Source of the DNA: G963717155 sp963717155
Lineage (GTDB): Bacteria; Actinomycetota; Thermoleophilia; Gaiellales; JALYLC01
Assembly (NCBI GenBank): GCA_963717155.1
Contig: OY970326.1
Location: forward strand, 3,534,001-3,598,000
Reading direction: 5' to 3'
Length of the DNA: 64,000 nt
The notes beneath the pieces are model-generated. The model was not told the DNA's origin and did no database searches. It saw only the letters and a list, made by a program, of their open reading frames with translations. The translations under genes were made by a program, and so were the position numbers. Within the stretch, counting starts at the first letter, position 1, and every line of letters begins with the position of its first letter. Below, one piece after another: positions 25,786 to 34,222 of this stretch.

Positions 25786-26898
25786 TCAGCCCGCGGGCTT
25801 GAGATCCGCTCCCGCCTTCCTCACTACCCACGCGACCAGTCGCCGGACGTTCGCGACCTTCATGTGGACGCCGTCGTAGAAGCCGTGCGGAGTCCCCCCG
25901 AACGTCTTGATGTTGCTCGCGTCGAGCAGATCGAAGCGCAACCGCGTCCGCAGCGATCGCAGGTACGCGACGAGCTGGTGGTGGCGCAGCGTCCAGCCGA
26001 TCGGGCCGATCGCACGCGCAAAGGCCGGATGCACCGGCGTGAGCACGATCACCGGCCGGATGTTCCAGCTGTTCATGGTCGACACGGTGTCCTCGAAGCG
26101 ACGCTCGAAGGACGGTGCGAGGCGTGTATCCCCCTGATAGATCGTCCGGTACTCGGCCAGGGTGATGCCGATCGAGCGGGCGAGTGGCATGCCGCGGCGC
26201 AGCGCGACGTCGTGGAAGTCGAAGCTGCGATACCCGTCGCGGGCGTACTCGGTCACACCATTCGTGTGAATCGAGCACGTCCGTTGCGAGAGCGGACGCG
26301 CGGTCCCGAAGAGCGTCGCGTCGACGCTCTTCCAGCTTTCGGCCGCGGTCTGCCAGGAGGCGAACGACCAGAGATTCTGCACACGGCCCTTGACCGCGGC
26401 CGACCGCGTCAAGAAGCGCGCGAGCGACGGAGTGTCGAGCAGCCCAGGATCGATCGGGCGCCGTCGCATCGACTCGACGTCGAGAAGCCACAGCACTCGC
26501 TGCTGGGCGCCGCCGGCCTTCGCATGCAGAAGATTCGCGAACGACCACGCGTCATCGGGCGAGCCGGAGGAGACGGCGGCGTTGAACCCCGTAAGGCCCG
26601 TCAGCCGTCGTAGCTGCGACGGCTGGATCTTCTCGGCGCGTGAAGAGCCGAGGATCATCAGCGATGGTGCACGCCGAAGGCGTTCGATCAAGCACGCCTT
26701 GATCGGGCGGTCCGAGAGGATGGCCGTGGCGAAGAGCCCAGATCCGGCATACCCGTACGGGTCGGCGACCACGTTCAGTGCCGTCACGGAGGCCCCGAGG
26801 AAGATCAGGCCCATCACGAAACCGAGCAGAAAGCGCCGGGTACTGCCGCGCGACTCGAGGGCCCCCACAGGCCCGGAGTGCTCGGCCGCGTGTGTCAC
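25786..26898 (-). CDS. SGNH-like (AlgJ/AlgX-type) exported protein
   Basis: This 370-residue protein has an N-terminal membrane anchor (FLLGFVMGLIFLGASVTALN) and an SGNH-hydrolase-like domain: SLMILGSSRAEKIQPSQLRR (block I, GSSR in place of GDS), the Gly/Asn region GFNAAVSSGSPDD, and YDGVHMKVANVRRL near the C-terminus (D-x-x-H). It probably transfers acyl groups to an extracellular polymer in partnership with the MBOAT protein encoded 9 bases downstream. The start ATG at 26898 lacks a strong ribosome site. Which polymer is modified is not shown. Confidence 0.65.
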   Translation of the reverse strand: MTHAAEHSGPVGALESRGSTRRFLLGFVMGLIFLGASVTALNVVADPYGYAGSGLFATAILSDRPIKACLIERLRRAPSLMILGSSRAEKIQPSQLRRLTGLTGFNAAVSSGSPDDAWSFANLLHAKAGGAQQRVLWLLDVESMRRRPIDPGLLDTPSLARFLTRSAAVKGRVQNLWSFASWQTAAESWKSVDATLFGTARPLSQRTCSIHTNGVTEYARDGYRSFDFHDVALRRGMPLARSIGITLAEYRTIYQGDTRLAPSFERRFEDTVSTMNSWNIRPVIVLTPVHPAFARAIGPIGWTLRHHQLVAYLRSLRTRLRFDLLDASNIKTFGGTPHGFYDGVHMKVANVRRLVAWVVRKAGADLKPAG

Positions 26899-27349
26899 GA
26901 TCGGTTGCGTCGGCTCGAGAGGCGTCGAGCAGATCGGGCTCGCGCAGCGAGCCGCAACGAACTCCAGGAGGGCGCCACGCTATCCGCAGAAGGAGACTGG
27001 CACCGGGCATCCACCATCCGGGTCGTCACACGGGGAGGTCGCAGCGGTGCGGTCAGGACGGCAAGCGTAGGCATGTCCGAATGAATAGGGCCTGAACGCC
27101 GCGATCGACGACGCAACGATGAGATCGATCTTGAGCGCAAACGGGAACGCTTCCAGGTATACGAGCAGCTTCCGGTGCAGGAGTCCCCAGGGTCCCGGCG
27201 GCGCCCCGTTGCATTGGCAAACCCTACCCCTCCGTCGCCCCACGGGCGAGGGCCGCGCTACCCCTTCGGCGGGTCGAGCTGTGATCGCCCTCGCGCTCAT
27301 CGAAGTTGGTGTGGCTCTGGGTTGTGGCGATGGTCACCAAGGAATTCAA
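26899..27349. other. Gap without a convincing gene
   Basis: This is the region upstream of the SGNH gene and to the left of repeat B. Frames on both strands are short and without motifs. No RNA gene is seen. Confidence 0.4.
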
Positions 27350-27520
27350 CACCGCGTTTTCCGGGTATTTCCACTCACAGAGCGAAGCCGACGCGGGGAC
27401 TCGAACCCCGGACCCCATCATCACGAGTTATCCTCGCCGCGGTCGTGAGGGCGCATGGTTAAGCCGAAATTCCTCTGCGGATCGGTCTCAGTGTGCCACG
27501 CACGTGCGAATCTGCGCGGT
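27350..27520 (-). repeat. tRNA-Thr 3'-half attachment-site scar, repeat B
   Basis: The core at 27383-27430 read on the minus strand gives anticodon loop CTCGTGA, variable loop GGGGTC, T-arm CGGGGTTCGAGTCCCCG and acceptor CGTCGGCTT. GCGCATGGTTAAGCC follows at 27451 and a diverged GTGTGCCACGCACGTGCGA at 27491. The 5' half of the tRNA is absent. The duplicated hydrolase/cupin block starts about 350 bases to the right. Confidence 0.65.
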
Positions 27521-27867
27521 GCCGACGGAGCTCCGAGGCGCTCGCCGACGCTCGGCGGGACTACCGAGGTTGCCGCCACCGCGCGGCACGTGTCTTCTGC
27601 GGCGAGCCCGCCATTGCTGGCCGGCGTCGTGCACGCCTTCGACCCTGTGGACACGTGGGCAAGCGGTTCGTTGTCTGCCTAGGCGGGCGGGAGCGGCGAT
27701 CACCCCGGTCGTATCGCTCCAGGCCACGATGCCGTCCGCGGTGGCGCCGATGCTAGCGACGACGGCGGGAACGCGCGCCGGGGACTGAATGCGCGCGCCC
27801 GTTGCGGATGTGGTCTTCCTCCGGTCGCCGCGTTGCGCCGTACGCGTTGGGCGCACCACCTTACGGA
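27521..27867. other. Gap between repeat B and duplicated block
   Basis: No convincing gene is visible. The stretch GACGCTCGGCGG near 27553 also occurs just after repeat A (11099), suggesting that homology between the scars extends somewhat to the right. Confidence 0.35.
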
Positions 27868-27924
27868 CGCAAGACTCGCCCCTGGAACGCGCCACCGCCG
27901 CAGGTGGCGAACGCTCCTCGCGGA

Positions 27925-28656
27925 TCAGGACGCCGAACCGACCTGCGACAAGGCGTCCAGGATCACCTCGCTCACAGCCTGCGGCTGGGAGATCATGATC
28001 ACGTGAGAACCCTCGAGCTCGGTGATCTTCGCGCCGGCCCGTTTCGCCATCGAACGGACGACGTCCGCACCAGCTGCCGTATCGGACGATGCGACAACGG
28101 CCCAGCAGGGCAGACGCTTCCACGCGGGTGGCCCCGACGGCTCAGAGAACGCCGTCTCGGCGACGGGCCGCTGCGTGGCAGCCAGCAGCGCGCTCTGCGC
28201 TGCGGACAGGTCGGCGGAGAACGCCTCGTGGAACTTGGCCGGGTCGATCAGGAACTCCGTCGCCGACTGGCCGGCCTCCCCGGACGGGTACTGCAGTGGC
28301 ATCAGCGCGGTGTCGAGAACGCTGTCCTTGGAACCCGCCGTGACCTGTCCCAGAACCTCGCCCTCGTCGGGGGCGAAGGCCGCGACGTAGACGAGTCCGG
28401 CGACGTTCGCCGCGTTGGTCGCTGCATTCGAGAGCACGGCCCCGCCGTAGGAGTGGCCGACGGCGAGAATCGGGCCTGGCACCTGATCGAGCACGCTCGC
28501 GATGTAGGCCGAGTCGATCCCGATCCCACGCAAGGGATTCGCCGGAGCCGTCACCTTCACGCCCTTGGCGAGCAGAAGCTCGACGACGCCGTTCCAGCTC
28601 GAGGCGTCCGCGAAGGCGCCGTGGACCAGGACGACTGTCGGAGTCTCATCAGACAT
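27925..28656 (-). CDS. Alpha/beta hydrolase, intact copy
   Basis: This 243-residue hydrolase begins MSDETPTVVLVHGAFADASS and has the nucleophile elbow GHSYGG near residue 80 and a catalytic-His candidate in ELEGSHVIMISQPQAVSEVI near the C-terminus. It resembles the small EstC/methylesterase-like hydrolases of plants and soil bacteria (PNAE/MES type). Substrate unknown. It is transcribed divergently from the cupin gene, as in copy 1. The ATG at 28656 is chosen because the extension to 28692 is not protein-like. Confidence 0.85.
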   Translation of the reverse strand: MSDETPTVVLVHGAFADASSWNGVVELLLAKGVKVTAPANPLRGIGIDSAYIASVLDQVPGPILAVGHSYGGAVLSNAATNAANVAGLVYVAAFAPDEGEVLGQVTAGSKDSVLDTALMPLQYPSGEAGQSATEFLIDPAKFHEAFSADLSAAQSALLAATQRPVAETAFSEPSGPPAWKRLPCWAVVASSDTAAGADVVRSMAKRAGAKITELEGSHVIMISQPQAVSEVILDALSQVGSAS

Positions 28657-28706
28657 GCGCGCTGCTTTCGGTGGAGGACTGCGTCGGTGCACGCCCGCAT
28701 ACCGTC

Positions 28707-28723
28707 CTCATGCTCTGTATGAG
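28707..28723. promoter_or_regulatory. Inverted repeat in divergent promoter, copy 2
   Basis: CTCAT-N7-ATGAG is identical to 932-948 in copy 1 and lies at the same place between the divergent genes. It is a candidate operator. Confidence 0.3.
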
Positions 28724-28769
28724 CGCGAACCATAAACTCCACGTCAACCGCCCTACCACGGGAGCTTTC

Positions 28770-29108
28770 ATGACCAATGTGCAGGTGCCCGGACTCACGC
28801 GCACCGACCTCCAGCGCCAGGACCTGAGCGTTCCCGGCCGCGAGCTGATCCAGAACCGCGTCGACATCGCCCCCGACGCACCGCCCGTCAGGCACAAGCA
28901 TCCAGGCGAGGAGATCATCTACGTCATCGAAGGGACACTCGAGTACTCGATCGATGGCCGGGAACCAGCGATCTTCAACGCCGGCGAGGTCCTGCTCGTC
29001 CCGCCCGAGACGGTCCACTCGGTGAGGAACGTGGGAAGCGAGAGCGCCGCCGAACTCGCCACGTACATTGTCGAGAAGGGCAAGCCGTTGCTCGTGCTGG
29101 TCGACTAA
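28770..29108 (+). CDS. Small cupin-domain protein, copy 2
   Basis: This protein of 112 residues is essentially identical to the product of 995-1333, with cupin motif 1 RHKHPGEEIIYVIEG and motif 2 GEVLLVPPETVHSVRN. GGGAG precedes the ATG. Preservation of both cupin copies, against one broken hydrolase copy, suggests that the cupin is the more constrained member of the pair. Confidence 0.85.
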   Translation: MTNVQVPGLTRTDLQRQDLSVPGRELIQNRVDIAPDAPPVRHKHPGEEIIYVIEGTLEYSIDGREPAIFNAGEVLLVPPETVHSVRNVGSESAAELATYIVEKGKPLLVLVD

Positions 29109-29397
29109 ACCCGTCCCAGACCTGGCGGATTGCCAATGCGACCAGGTCGATGGCGCGAGTGGAAGCGTGGCCAGCGGGACGTCCACCGTCATTCGTCGTC
29201 CACCGGACTCCCCCGATCGAGATCCCCGAGTCCGGGTTCTTGGCGTTGACCTCGCCTCCCCTCGCCCGTAGCAGTCGGTGCGATGGATCAACCCCGCGTA
29301 GAGGAAATCGGTCATCGCTTAACCCGGAATGCGCCAGGAACCTCGGAACGATCCTCGGCCCGCTCATCTGCTGTCGAAGCTCTTGAACGCCCGAACG

Positions 29398-29850
29398 CTA
29401 TACGTCCAGTAACGCCAGTAGCGCGTCGGCGATGGCCTCCGGTGTCGGCGGGCAGCCGGGTATGCGGATGTCGACCGGAAGCACGGTCTCGACCGGGCCT
29501 ATGAGATCGTCCGCGGTGCCGAGCATGTTGCAGCCCAGCGCGCAGTCGCCGAGAGCGGCGACCCTGCGGGGCTCGGGCATCGCCTGGTAGGCCGTGAGCA
29601 GCGGTGCCCGCATGCGGCTGGTGACGGCGCCGGTGACGAGCAGGAGGTCGGCGTGACGAGGTGACGCGACGACGCCGAGACCGAAGCGTTGGAGATCGTA
29701 GTACGGGCTCGAGAGGAGCGTGAGCTCATGCTCGCAGCCGTTGCACGAGCCGGAGTCGACGTGACGGATGGCCAGGCTCCGTCCGCGCGTAGGCCGTGGG
29801 AGCGCGAGGTTGCGACGCAGGTCGCGCAGGTCGCGCAGGAGGGTCAGCAT
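29398..29850 (-). CDS. Group-4 hydrogenase small subunit (NuoB/HycG/HyfI-like)
   Basis: This 150-residue protein is the [4Fe-4S] small subunit of a complex-I-related hydrogenase. Four expected cluster ligands are visible: C36 and C39 in GSCNGCEHELTLL, C103 in GDCALGC and C133 in PGCPP. The length fits HycG/HyfI without C-terminal extension. Its ATG overlaps the TGA of the large-subunit gene (TGATG at 29848-29852). It is the last gene of the operon. The cluster would pass electrons between the [NiFe] site and an electron partner on the cytoplasmic side of the membrane. Confidence 0.8.
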   Translation of the reverse strand: MLTLLRDLRDLRRNLALPRPTRGRSLAIRHVDSGSCNGCEHELTLLSSPYYDLQRFGLGVVASPRHADLLLVTGAVTSRMRAPLLTAYQAMPEPRRVAALGDCALGCNMLGTADDLIGPVETVLPVDIRIPGCPPTPEAIADALLALLDV

Positions 29851-31238
29851 CAGCGGTCCACGCAGGCGTAGCAGAGCTCGAAGCTCTTGTTGATGAGGGG
29901 GAAGTCGGGGAGAAGGTTGCCGGCTGCGGCGTGCGCGACGATCGGCCAGTTGGCGTACGAGCCGGTGCGCAGGTGCAGACGCTCGACACGGTCGCCGCTG
30001 CGCTCGACGATGCAGCTGGTTGCGCCGCGTGGGCTCTCGACCCGGCCGATGCCGAGCTGGCGCGTCGGCCCGTCTGGTTCGGCGGCGGCCGGCTCGATCG
30101 GCCTGTCGAGCAGATCCTCGAGGATCTCGAACGTCTGCAGCAGTTCGAGTGCGCGCTGCTCGACACGCGCACGGACGTCGCCGACGGCGCGCTTCGGGAC
30201 GCTCGGCTCGAGGCCCGTGTAGGCCAACTGCGGGCTGACCGCGCGGACGTCGTGAGGCAACCCGGATGCGCGCGCGGCGGGCCCTGACGCACCGAGCCTC
30301 TCGGCGTCTGCCGTGGTGACGACGCCAACGGCGGGGAGGCGATCCTGGAATGAAGCGTTGAAGAGAAGCTCGCGCCAGGCCCGGGACGACTCGCCTCGAA
30401 GCGCTCCGATCTCTTCTCGCGCCGCCCGCACGGCGTCATCGTCGAGTGCGAGCGCGCTCCCGCCGACACGGACCGTGCCGAACAGGAAGCGGTGGCCGGC
30501 GAGCGTCGCGTTGAGCCTGCGTGCCCGCTCGGTGAACCCGGCGAAGCTGGTGTTCCCGGCGGCCAGGCCGACCCCGGCGCACACCGCGGCGATGTCGTTG
30601 AGGTGGCTCCACATGCGCTCGAGCTCGAGCAGGATCGTGCGCACGCGGGCGAGGGCGGCAGGTGGTGCAAGACCGAGCGATTGCTCGCAGGCATGGGCGA
30701 AGGCGACGCCGCTCGAGACGTTGCAGGCCGCGCAGGCGCGCGACACGAACGCGATCCCGCGATCAAGGGTCGCGCCTTCGGCGGCCGCCTCGAGACCGCG
30801 GTGCTTGTAGAAGAGGCGCGCGTCGACGTGCAGGATCCGATCGCCGACGACGTGGAAGCGGAAGTGTCCAGACTCGATGACGCCCGCGTGGATCGGGCCC
30901 ACCGCGACCTGGTTCGTGTCGCTCCCGCGGACGGGGACGGTCCAGCGGCCGAGCCGGAGATCGTGATCGACGAGCGGGCGCAGCGGCTCATGGCCGGCGA
31001 AGTCGACGCCGTACAGGTCGTGGGCCTCCCTCTCGTCCCAGATCGCCGCCGCAGTCAGGTCGGTGATCGAGGGCGCCGTGCCGTCCGTTGGCGCGACGGT
31101 CTCGAGCCGGGTCGTGCCGTCCGCGGCGACGAGCAACGTGCGCACGAGCGTTCCGCCCGCCGTCGCGTACAGGCCGGCGAAGCGCCACCCGCCCTCCAGT
31201 GCCTCGGCCACAGCCTGTCGGTACGACCCGGGACTCAC
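29850..31238 (-). CDS. Group-4 [NiFe]-hydrogenase large subunit (NuoC-NuoD fusion, HycE/HyfG-like)
   Basis: This 462-residue protein has a NuoC-like N-terminal domain (about residues 1-95, with WDEREAHDLYGVDFAGHEPL) joined to a NuoD-like catalytic domain (VAVGPIHAGVIESGHFRFHV from residue 111). Both CxxC pairs that bind the NiFe site are present: C169/C172 in SRACAACNV and C456/C459 in ELCYACVDR at the very C-terminus. The first motif reads RACAAC rather than the usual RxCGxC. With no residues beyond VDR there is no maturation-protease tail. GTG start overlaps the preceding stop (GTGA). Confidence 0.8.
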   Translation of the reverse strand: MSPGSYRQAVAEALEGGWRFAGLYATAGGTLVRTLLVAADGTTRLETVAPTDGTAPSITDLTAAAIWDEREAHDLYGVDFAGHEPLRPLVDHDLRLGRWTVPVRGSDTNQVAVGPIHAGVIESGHFRFHVVGDRILHVDARLFYKHRGLEAAAEGATLDRGIAFVSRACAACNVSSGVAFAHACEQSLGLAPPAALARVRTILLELERMWSHLNDIAAVCAGVGLAAGNTSFAGFTERARRLNATLAGHRFLFGTVRVGGSALALDDDAVRAAREEIGALRGESSRAWRELLFNASFQDRLPAVGVVTTADAERLGASGPAARASGLPHDVRAVSPQLAYTGLEPSVPKRAVGDVRARVEQRALELLQTFEILEDLLDRPIEPAAAEPDGPTRQLGIGRVESPRGATSCIVERSGDRVERLHLRTGSYANWPIVAHAAAGNLLPDFPLINKSFELCYACVDR

Positions 31239-32698
31239 GAGATCCCCTTGCCGAGCGCCTCGACGAGCGCGGACCCGGGTAGCCACAATCCGATGAGGGT
31301 AAGCGCGGCAAGGAGGCTGACGGAGACACACGCGAGCACCGTCACGCCGCGCAGACCGGGTGCGTGCGCGGTGTCGCGGCGATGGCTCTTGCCGATGGTC
31401 GTGTCCAGCAGCGCGTGGGACAGGCCAAGGAACCCGAGCGCGAGCAGGACGCACGAGGCGCCGGCCGCCCAGGCCCGGCCGGCCTCGAACCCTCCGGCCA
31501 CGATGAGCACCTCGCTGACGAAGAGCGGTGAGGGGGGCAGGCCGGCGAGCGTGGCGAGCGAGATGCCGAGGGTCGTGCCGAGCGTGCGCTGCGTGCGGGC
31601 GATGCCGGTGACTGCGTGGCCGGCGGCGCGAGGCTCGTGTCCCAGGAGCGGGGTAGCGGCGTAGAAGCCGAGAGCCTTCGCAACGGCGTGCCCGGCGATG
31701 TGGATCACGACGCCGGCGAGCGCGAGCGGTGTGCCGAAGCCGATGCCGAGAGCGATGACGCCCATGTGCTCGAGGCTCGAGTAGGCAAGGAGCCGCTTCC
31801 ACGCCATGGGTCGCCAGAGGAATGGAACCGCGACTGCCAGTGAGACGAGCCCGAAGCCGATCAACACCGCTTGCGCTGTCCGCGGGCCCACGACCGGGGC
31901 CAGCGCGTGCTCGGATCGCCACGCCATGAGGAGGACCGCGGGCAGGAGCGCGGCCGAGAGAAGCGCGGAGACGGGGGGCGGTGCCTCCGAGTGGGCGTCG
32001 GGGAGCCAGTTGTGCACCGGTGCCCACCCGATCTTGGCCGCGAGTCCGGCGAGCAGGAGCAGGTACGCCACGAGCGCCGTCTGCGGTCGGGCGGAGTAGG
32101 TCGGGAGCGCCTGCCAGGAGAGTGCGGCGAGCCCTCCGCCGGGAACGCCAGCCGCCAGGATGACGATGCCGAGCAGCGCGATGCCGAGCCCGAGCGACGT
32201 GAGTATGAGGTACTTCCATCCGGCCTCCAGCGCCCTCGCCTTCCCGCTGAAGCCCACCAGGAGCGCGGACGCGGCGGTCGTCGCCTCGACGAGGAGCCAG
32301 GCGATGCCGAGATTCCCGGCGAGCGGCACCGCCAGCAGCACCGTCCAGAAGGCGTAGAGCGCCACGAAGTACGTCGGTTCGCGCCGTCGTTCCGAGACGA
32401 ACGACGTACGGGCGGTCGCAAGGTATGCGGGCGAGACGAGCACGCTGGCCAGGCCGACGATGCCGGTCACGCCAACGAGAAGTCCGGCGGCGGGGTCGAC
32501 GGCGATCCAGTCGCCGATCGACGTCGACGTCGGGTCAGCAAGTGCGACTGCCGCCAGACTTCCGGCCAGACCGGCGGTCAGAAACGCACCCCCGACGGCG
32601 ATGCGCGAGACGATCCGACGCGGCGACACCGCGAGGAGCAGCGTCGTCAGAGCAGGTGTGGCGATCAGCGTGCACGCGAGTACTTCGACGCTAGTCAC
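31235..32698 (-). CDS. Proton-translocating membrane subunit (HyfF/NuoN-like)
   Basis: This 487-residue protein has about 14 hydrophobic segments and the antiporter-like core of complex I: LAAKIGWAPVHNWLPDAHSE with Lys and His in the discontinuous helix region, and LLAYSSLEHMGVIALGIGFG. Charged residues of this type form the proton path. I place the start at the GTG at 32698, which overlaps the previous stop (GTGACTAG) and follows CAGGAG; an ATG at 32719 is the alternative. It corresponds to hydrogenase-4 component F. Confidence 0.8.
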   Translation of the reverse strand: MTSVEVLACTLIATPALTTLLLAVSPRRIVSRIAVGGAFLTAGLAGSLAAVALADPTSTSIGDWIAVDPAAGLLVGVTGIVGLASVLVSPAYLATARTSFVSERRREPTYFVALYAFWTVLLAVPLAGNLGIAWLLVEATTAASALLVGFSGKARALEAGWKYLILTSLGLGIALLGIVILAAGVPGGGLAALSWQALPTYSARPQTALVAYLLLLAGLAAKIGWAPVHNWLPDAHSEAPPPVSALLSAALLPAVLLMAWRSEHALAPVVGPRTAQAVLIGFGLVSLAVAVPFLWRPMAWKRLLAYSSLEHMGVIALGIGFGTPLALAGVVIHIAGHAVAKALGFYAATPLLGHEPRAAGHAVTGIARTQRTLGTTLGISLATLAGLPPSPLFVSEVLIVAGGFEAGRAWAAGASCVLLALGFLGLSHALLDTTIGKSHRRDTAHAPGLRGVTVLACVSVSLLAALTLIGLWLPGSALVEALGKGIS

Positions 32699-33299
32699 GC
32701 AAGCTCCTGAGAGCAGCACTGTCGCCGGAGCCGAACTCCGAGAAGATCCGTTCGTGGAACAGGCCCGCGACGAGCGCGACCAGGGTCAGGTCGAACGCGA
32801 CGCCGAGCTCGATCACCGCGAAGCTCTTGGGCAGCCCAACCGCGGCAACCGCGAGGCCGTTCTCGACGAGCACGACGGCCATGATCTGGAAGAGCGTCGC
32901 GCGACGCGTCGCAGCCGTCACAAGGCCGACTGCGACGAGCGCAAGCGCCGCTCGCTCGGTCGTCCTCGAGTCGAGTCCCATCGCCGGAACCAACCAGGTC
33001 AGCGCGAGGGCGAGGGCGACAGCAGCTCCGACTCGCAGCATCGGCGCGACGTGCGCGCGAACCGGTCTCGGCTCGCGGGTTCGCCGCACGAGAAGGAGGA
33101 ACAGCACCCCGAGGCCAAGCGCCCGCGCGGCCAATGCTGCGGCGGCGACGAGGTCGCTACCGGTCGACGCCTGGTAGGCGGCGATGCCCGCGAGCACGAG
33201 AGCCTGGACGGTAATCAGCGCGACGGCGATGGAGCGCCGCCGGACGCCGACGACGAGCAGCCCGAGCGCGACCAGCATCCACGCGAGCCCTCCGCTCAC
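32691..33299 (-). CDS. Hydrogenase-4 component E-like membrane subunit (NuoK-related)
   Basis: This 202-residue protein has about six hydrophobic segments and conserved HyfE-like motifs: ALITVQALVLAGIAAYQAS in the first third and IMAVVLVENGLAVAAVGLP with the conserved Glu in the membrane, followed by IELGVAFDLTLVALVAG. It is the NuoK-type subunit with extra N-terminal helices. It starts with GTG overlapping the stop of the NuoH-like gene (GTGA at 33296-33299). The open frame extends far upstream, but only as an antisense-like shadow of the neighbouring gene in another frame. Confidence 0.75.
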   Translation of the reverse strand: MSGGLAWMLVALGLLVVGVRRRSIAVALITVQALVLAGIAAYQASTGSDLVAAAALAARALGLGVLFLLLVRRTREPRPVRAHVAPMLRVGAAVALALALTWLVPAMGLDSRTTERAALALVAVGLVTAATRRATLFQIMAVVLVENGLAVAAVGLPKSFAVIELGVAFDLTLVALVAGLFHERIFSEFGSGDSAALRSLRD

Positions 33300-34222
33300 G
33301 TGAGCCTCGCAAGCTGGGAGACGATACCCAGCAACGCTGCGATCGCGCCCGCGGCGAGCAGCCTCGGCACCAAGAGGACACGCATCTTGGCGACGAGCGT
33401 CTCCGTGAGCGCGAGGAGACCGCATAGGGCAGCGAGCGCGAAAGGCAGGATGGCCAACTGCCACCACACGCCGTGTGCATGGGGCAGGAACACCTGCACC
33501 GCAAGCACGAGCACCAACCAGTGGCGTGCTGCGGCCCCCCACTGGAGGTAGGCGAGGTCCCGCCCGGCGTACTCCAGCAAGGGACCCTCGTGGATCATCG
33601 TGAGCTCGAGGTGCGTGTCGGGGTTGTCGATCGGCTGGCGCCCCGTCTCGGCGACGACGACGAGCGCGAAGCCGGCGGCGCCGAGCGCGAGCGCCGGGTT
33701 CGACCAGGGTGCCTTTCCGGCCGTTCCCGCCACGATGCCCGTCAGGTCCGAGGTCGATGTCACGAGCGCTGCGACTGCGAGCGAGAGGATCAACGTCGCC
33801 TCGACGAAGACCGAGATCGTGAGGTCGCGACTCGCGCCCATCAGCGAGAAGCCGTTGCCGACATCCCACGCGGATGCGGCCAGTGCGAACCGCGCAAGCG
33901 CGAGCAAGCCGGCGAGGGCGAGCGCGTCGTGGCCGACGCCCCAGTTCGGTGCTCGTTCAGCGGCGGGGACGAGCAGCACCGCAGCGGCCAGGCTCGCCGC
34001 AGCGACGGCCGGTGCGATTCTGTACACGACGCCGGCACTCTCGACGTGCACCGTGCTCTTGCCCCACAGCCGTCGCAGGTCCCGGTACGGTTGAAGCAGG
34101 TCGGGACCTCGGCGACCCTGGAGCCGAGCCTTCCAGTGCTGCACGAGTCCTGGGAGCAAGGGCGCGAGCAGGATCCCGCCGACGAGCTGCGCCGCACCCG
34201 CGCACGCGGTTCCGGCGTTCAT
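33296..34222 (-). CDS. NuoH-like membrane subunit (HycD/HyfC)
   Basis: This 308-residue protein has about eight membrane segments. Diagnostic loops are RRGPDLLQPYRDLRRLWGK (quinone/cluster-facing loop) and ETGRQPIDNPDTHLELTMIH, the HycD/HyfC form of the NuoH loop. It anchors the hydrogenase module to the membrane arm. It overlaps the upstream HyfB-like gene (ATGA at 34219-34222) and the downstream HyfE-like gene. Confidence 0.85.
   Translation of the reverse strand: MNAGTACAGAAQLVGGILLAPLLPGLVQHWKARLQGRRGPDLLQPYRDLRRLWGKSTVHVESAGVVYRIAPAVAAASLAAAVLLVPAAERAPNWGVGHDALALAGLLALARFALAASAWDVGNGFSLMGASRDLTISVFVEATLILSLAVAALVTSTSDLTGIVAGTAGKAPWSNPALALGAAGFALVVVAETGRQPIDNPDTHLELTMIHEGPLLEYAGRDLAYLQWGAAARHWLVLVLAVQVFLPHAHGVWWQLAILPFALAALCGLLALTETLVAKMRVLLVPRLLAAGAIAALLGIVSQLARLT

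Larger units (their letters stand above)
27868..29190. repeat. Duplicated block, copy 2 (hydrolase + cupin)
   Basis: This is the second copy of the block at 91-1412, in the same orientation. Both genes are intact here. It lies between repeat B and the 3' end of the hydrogenase operon. Confidence 0.85.
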
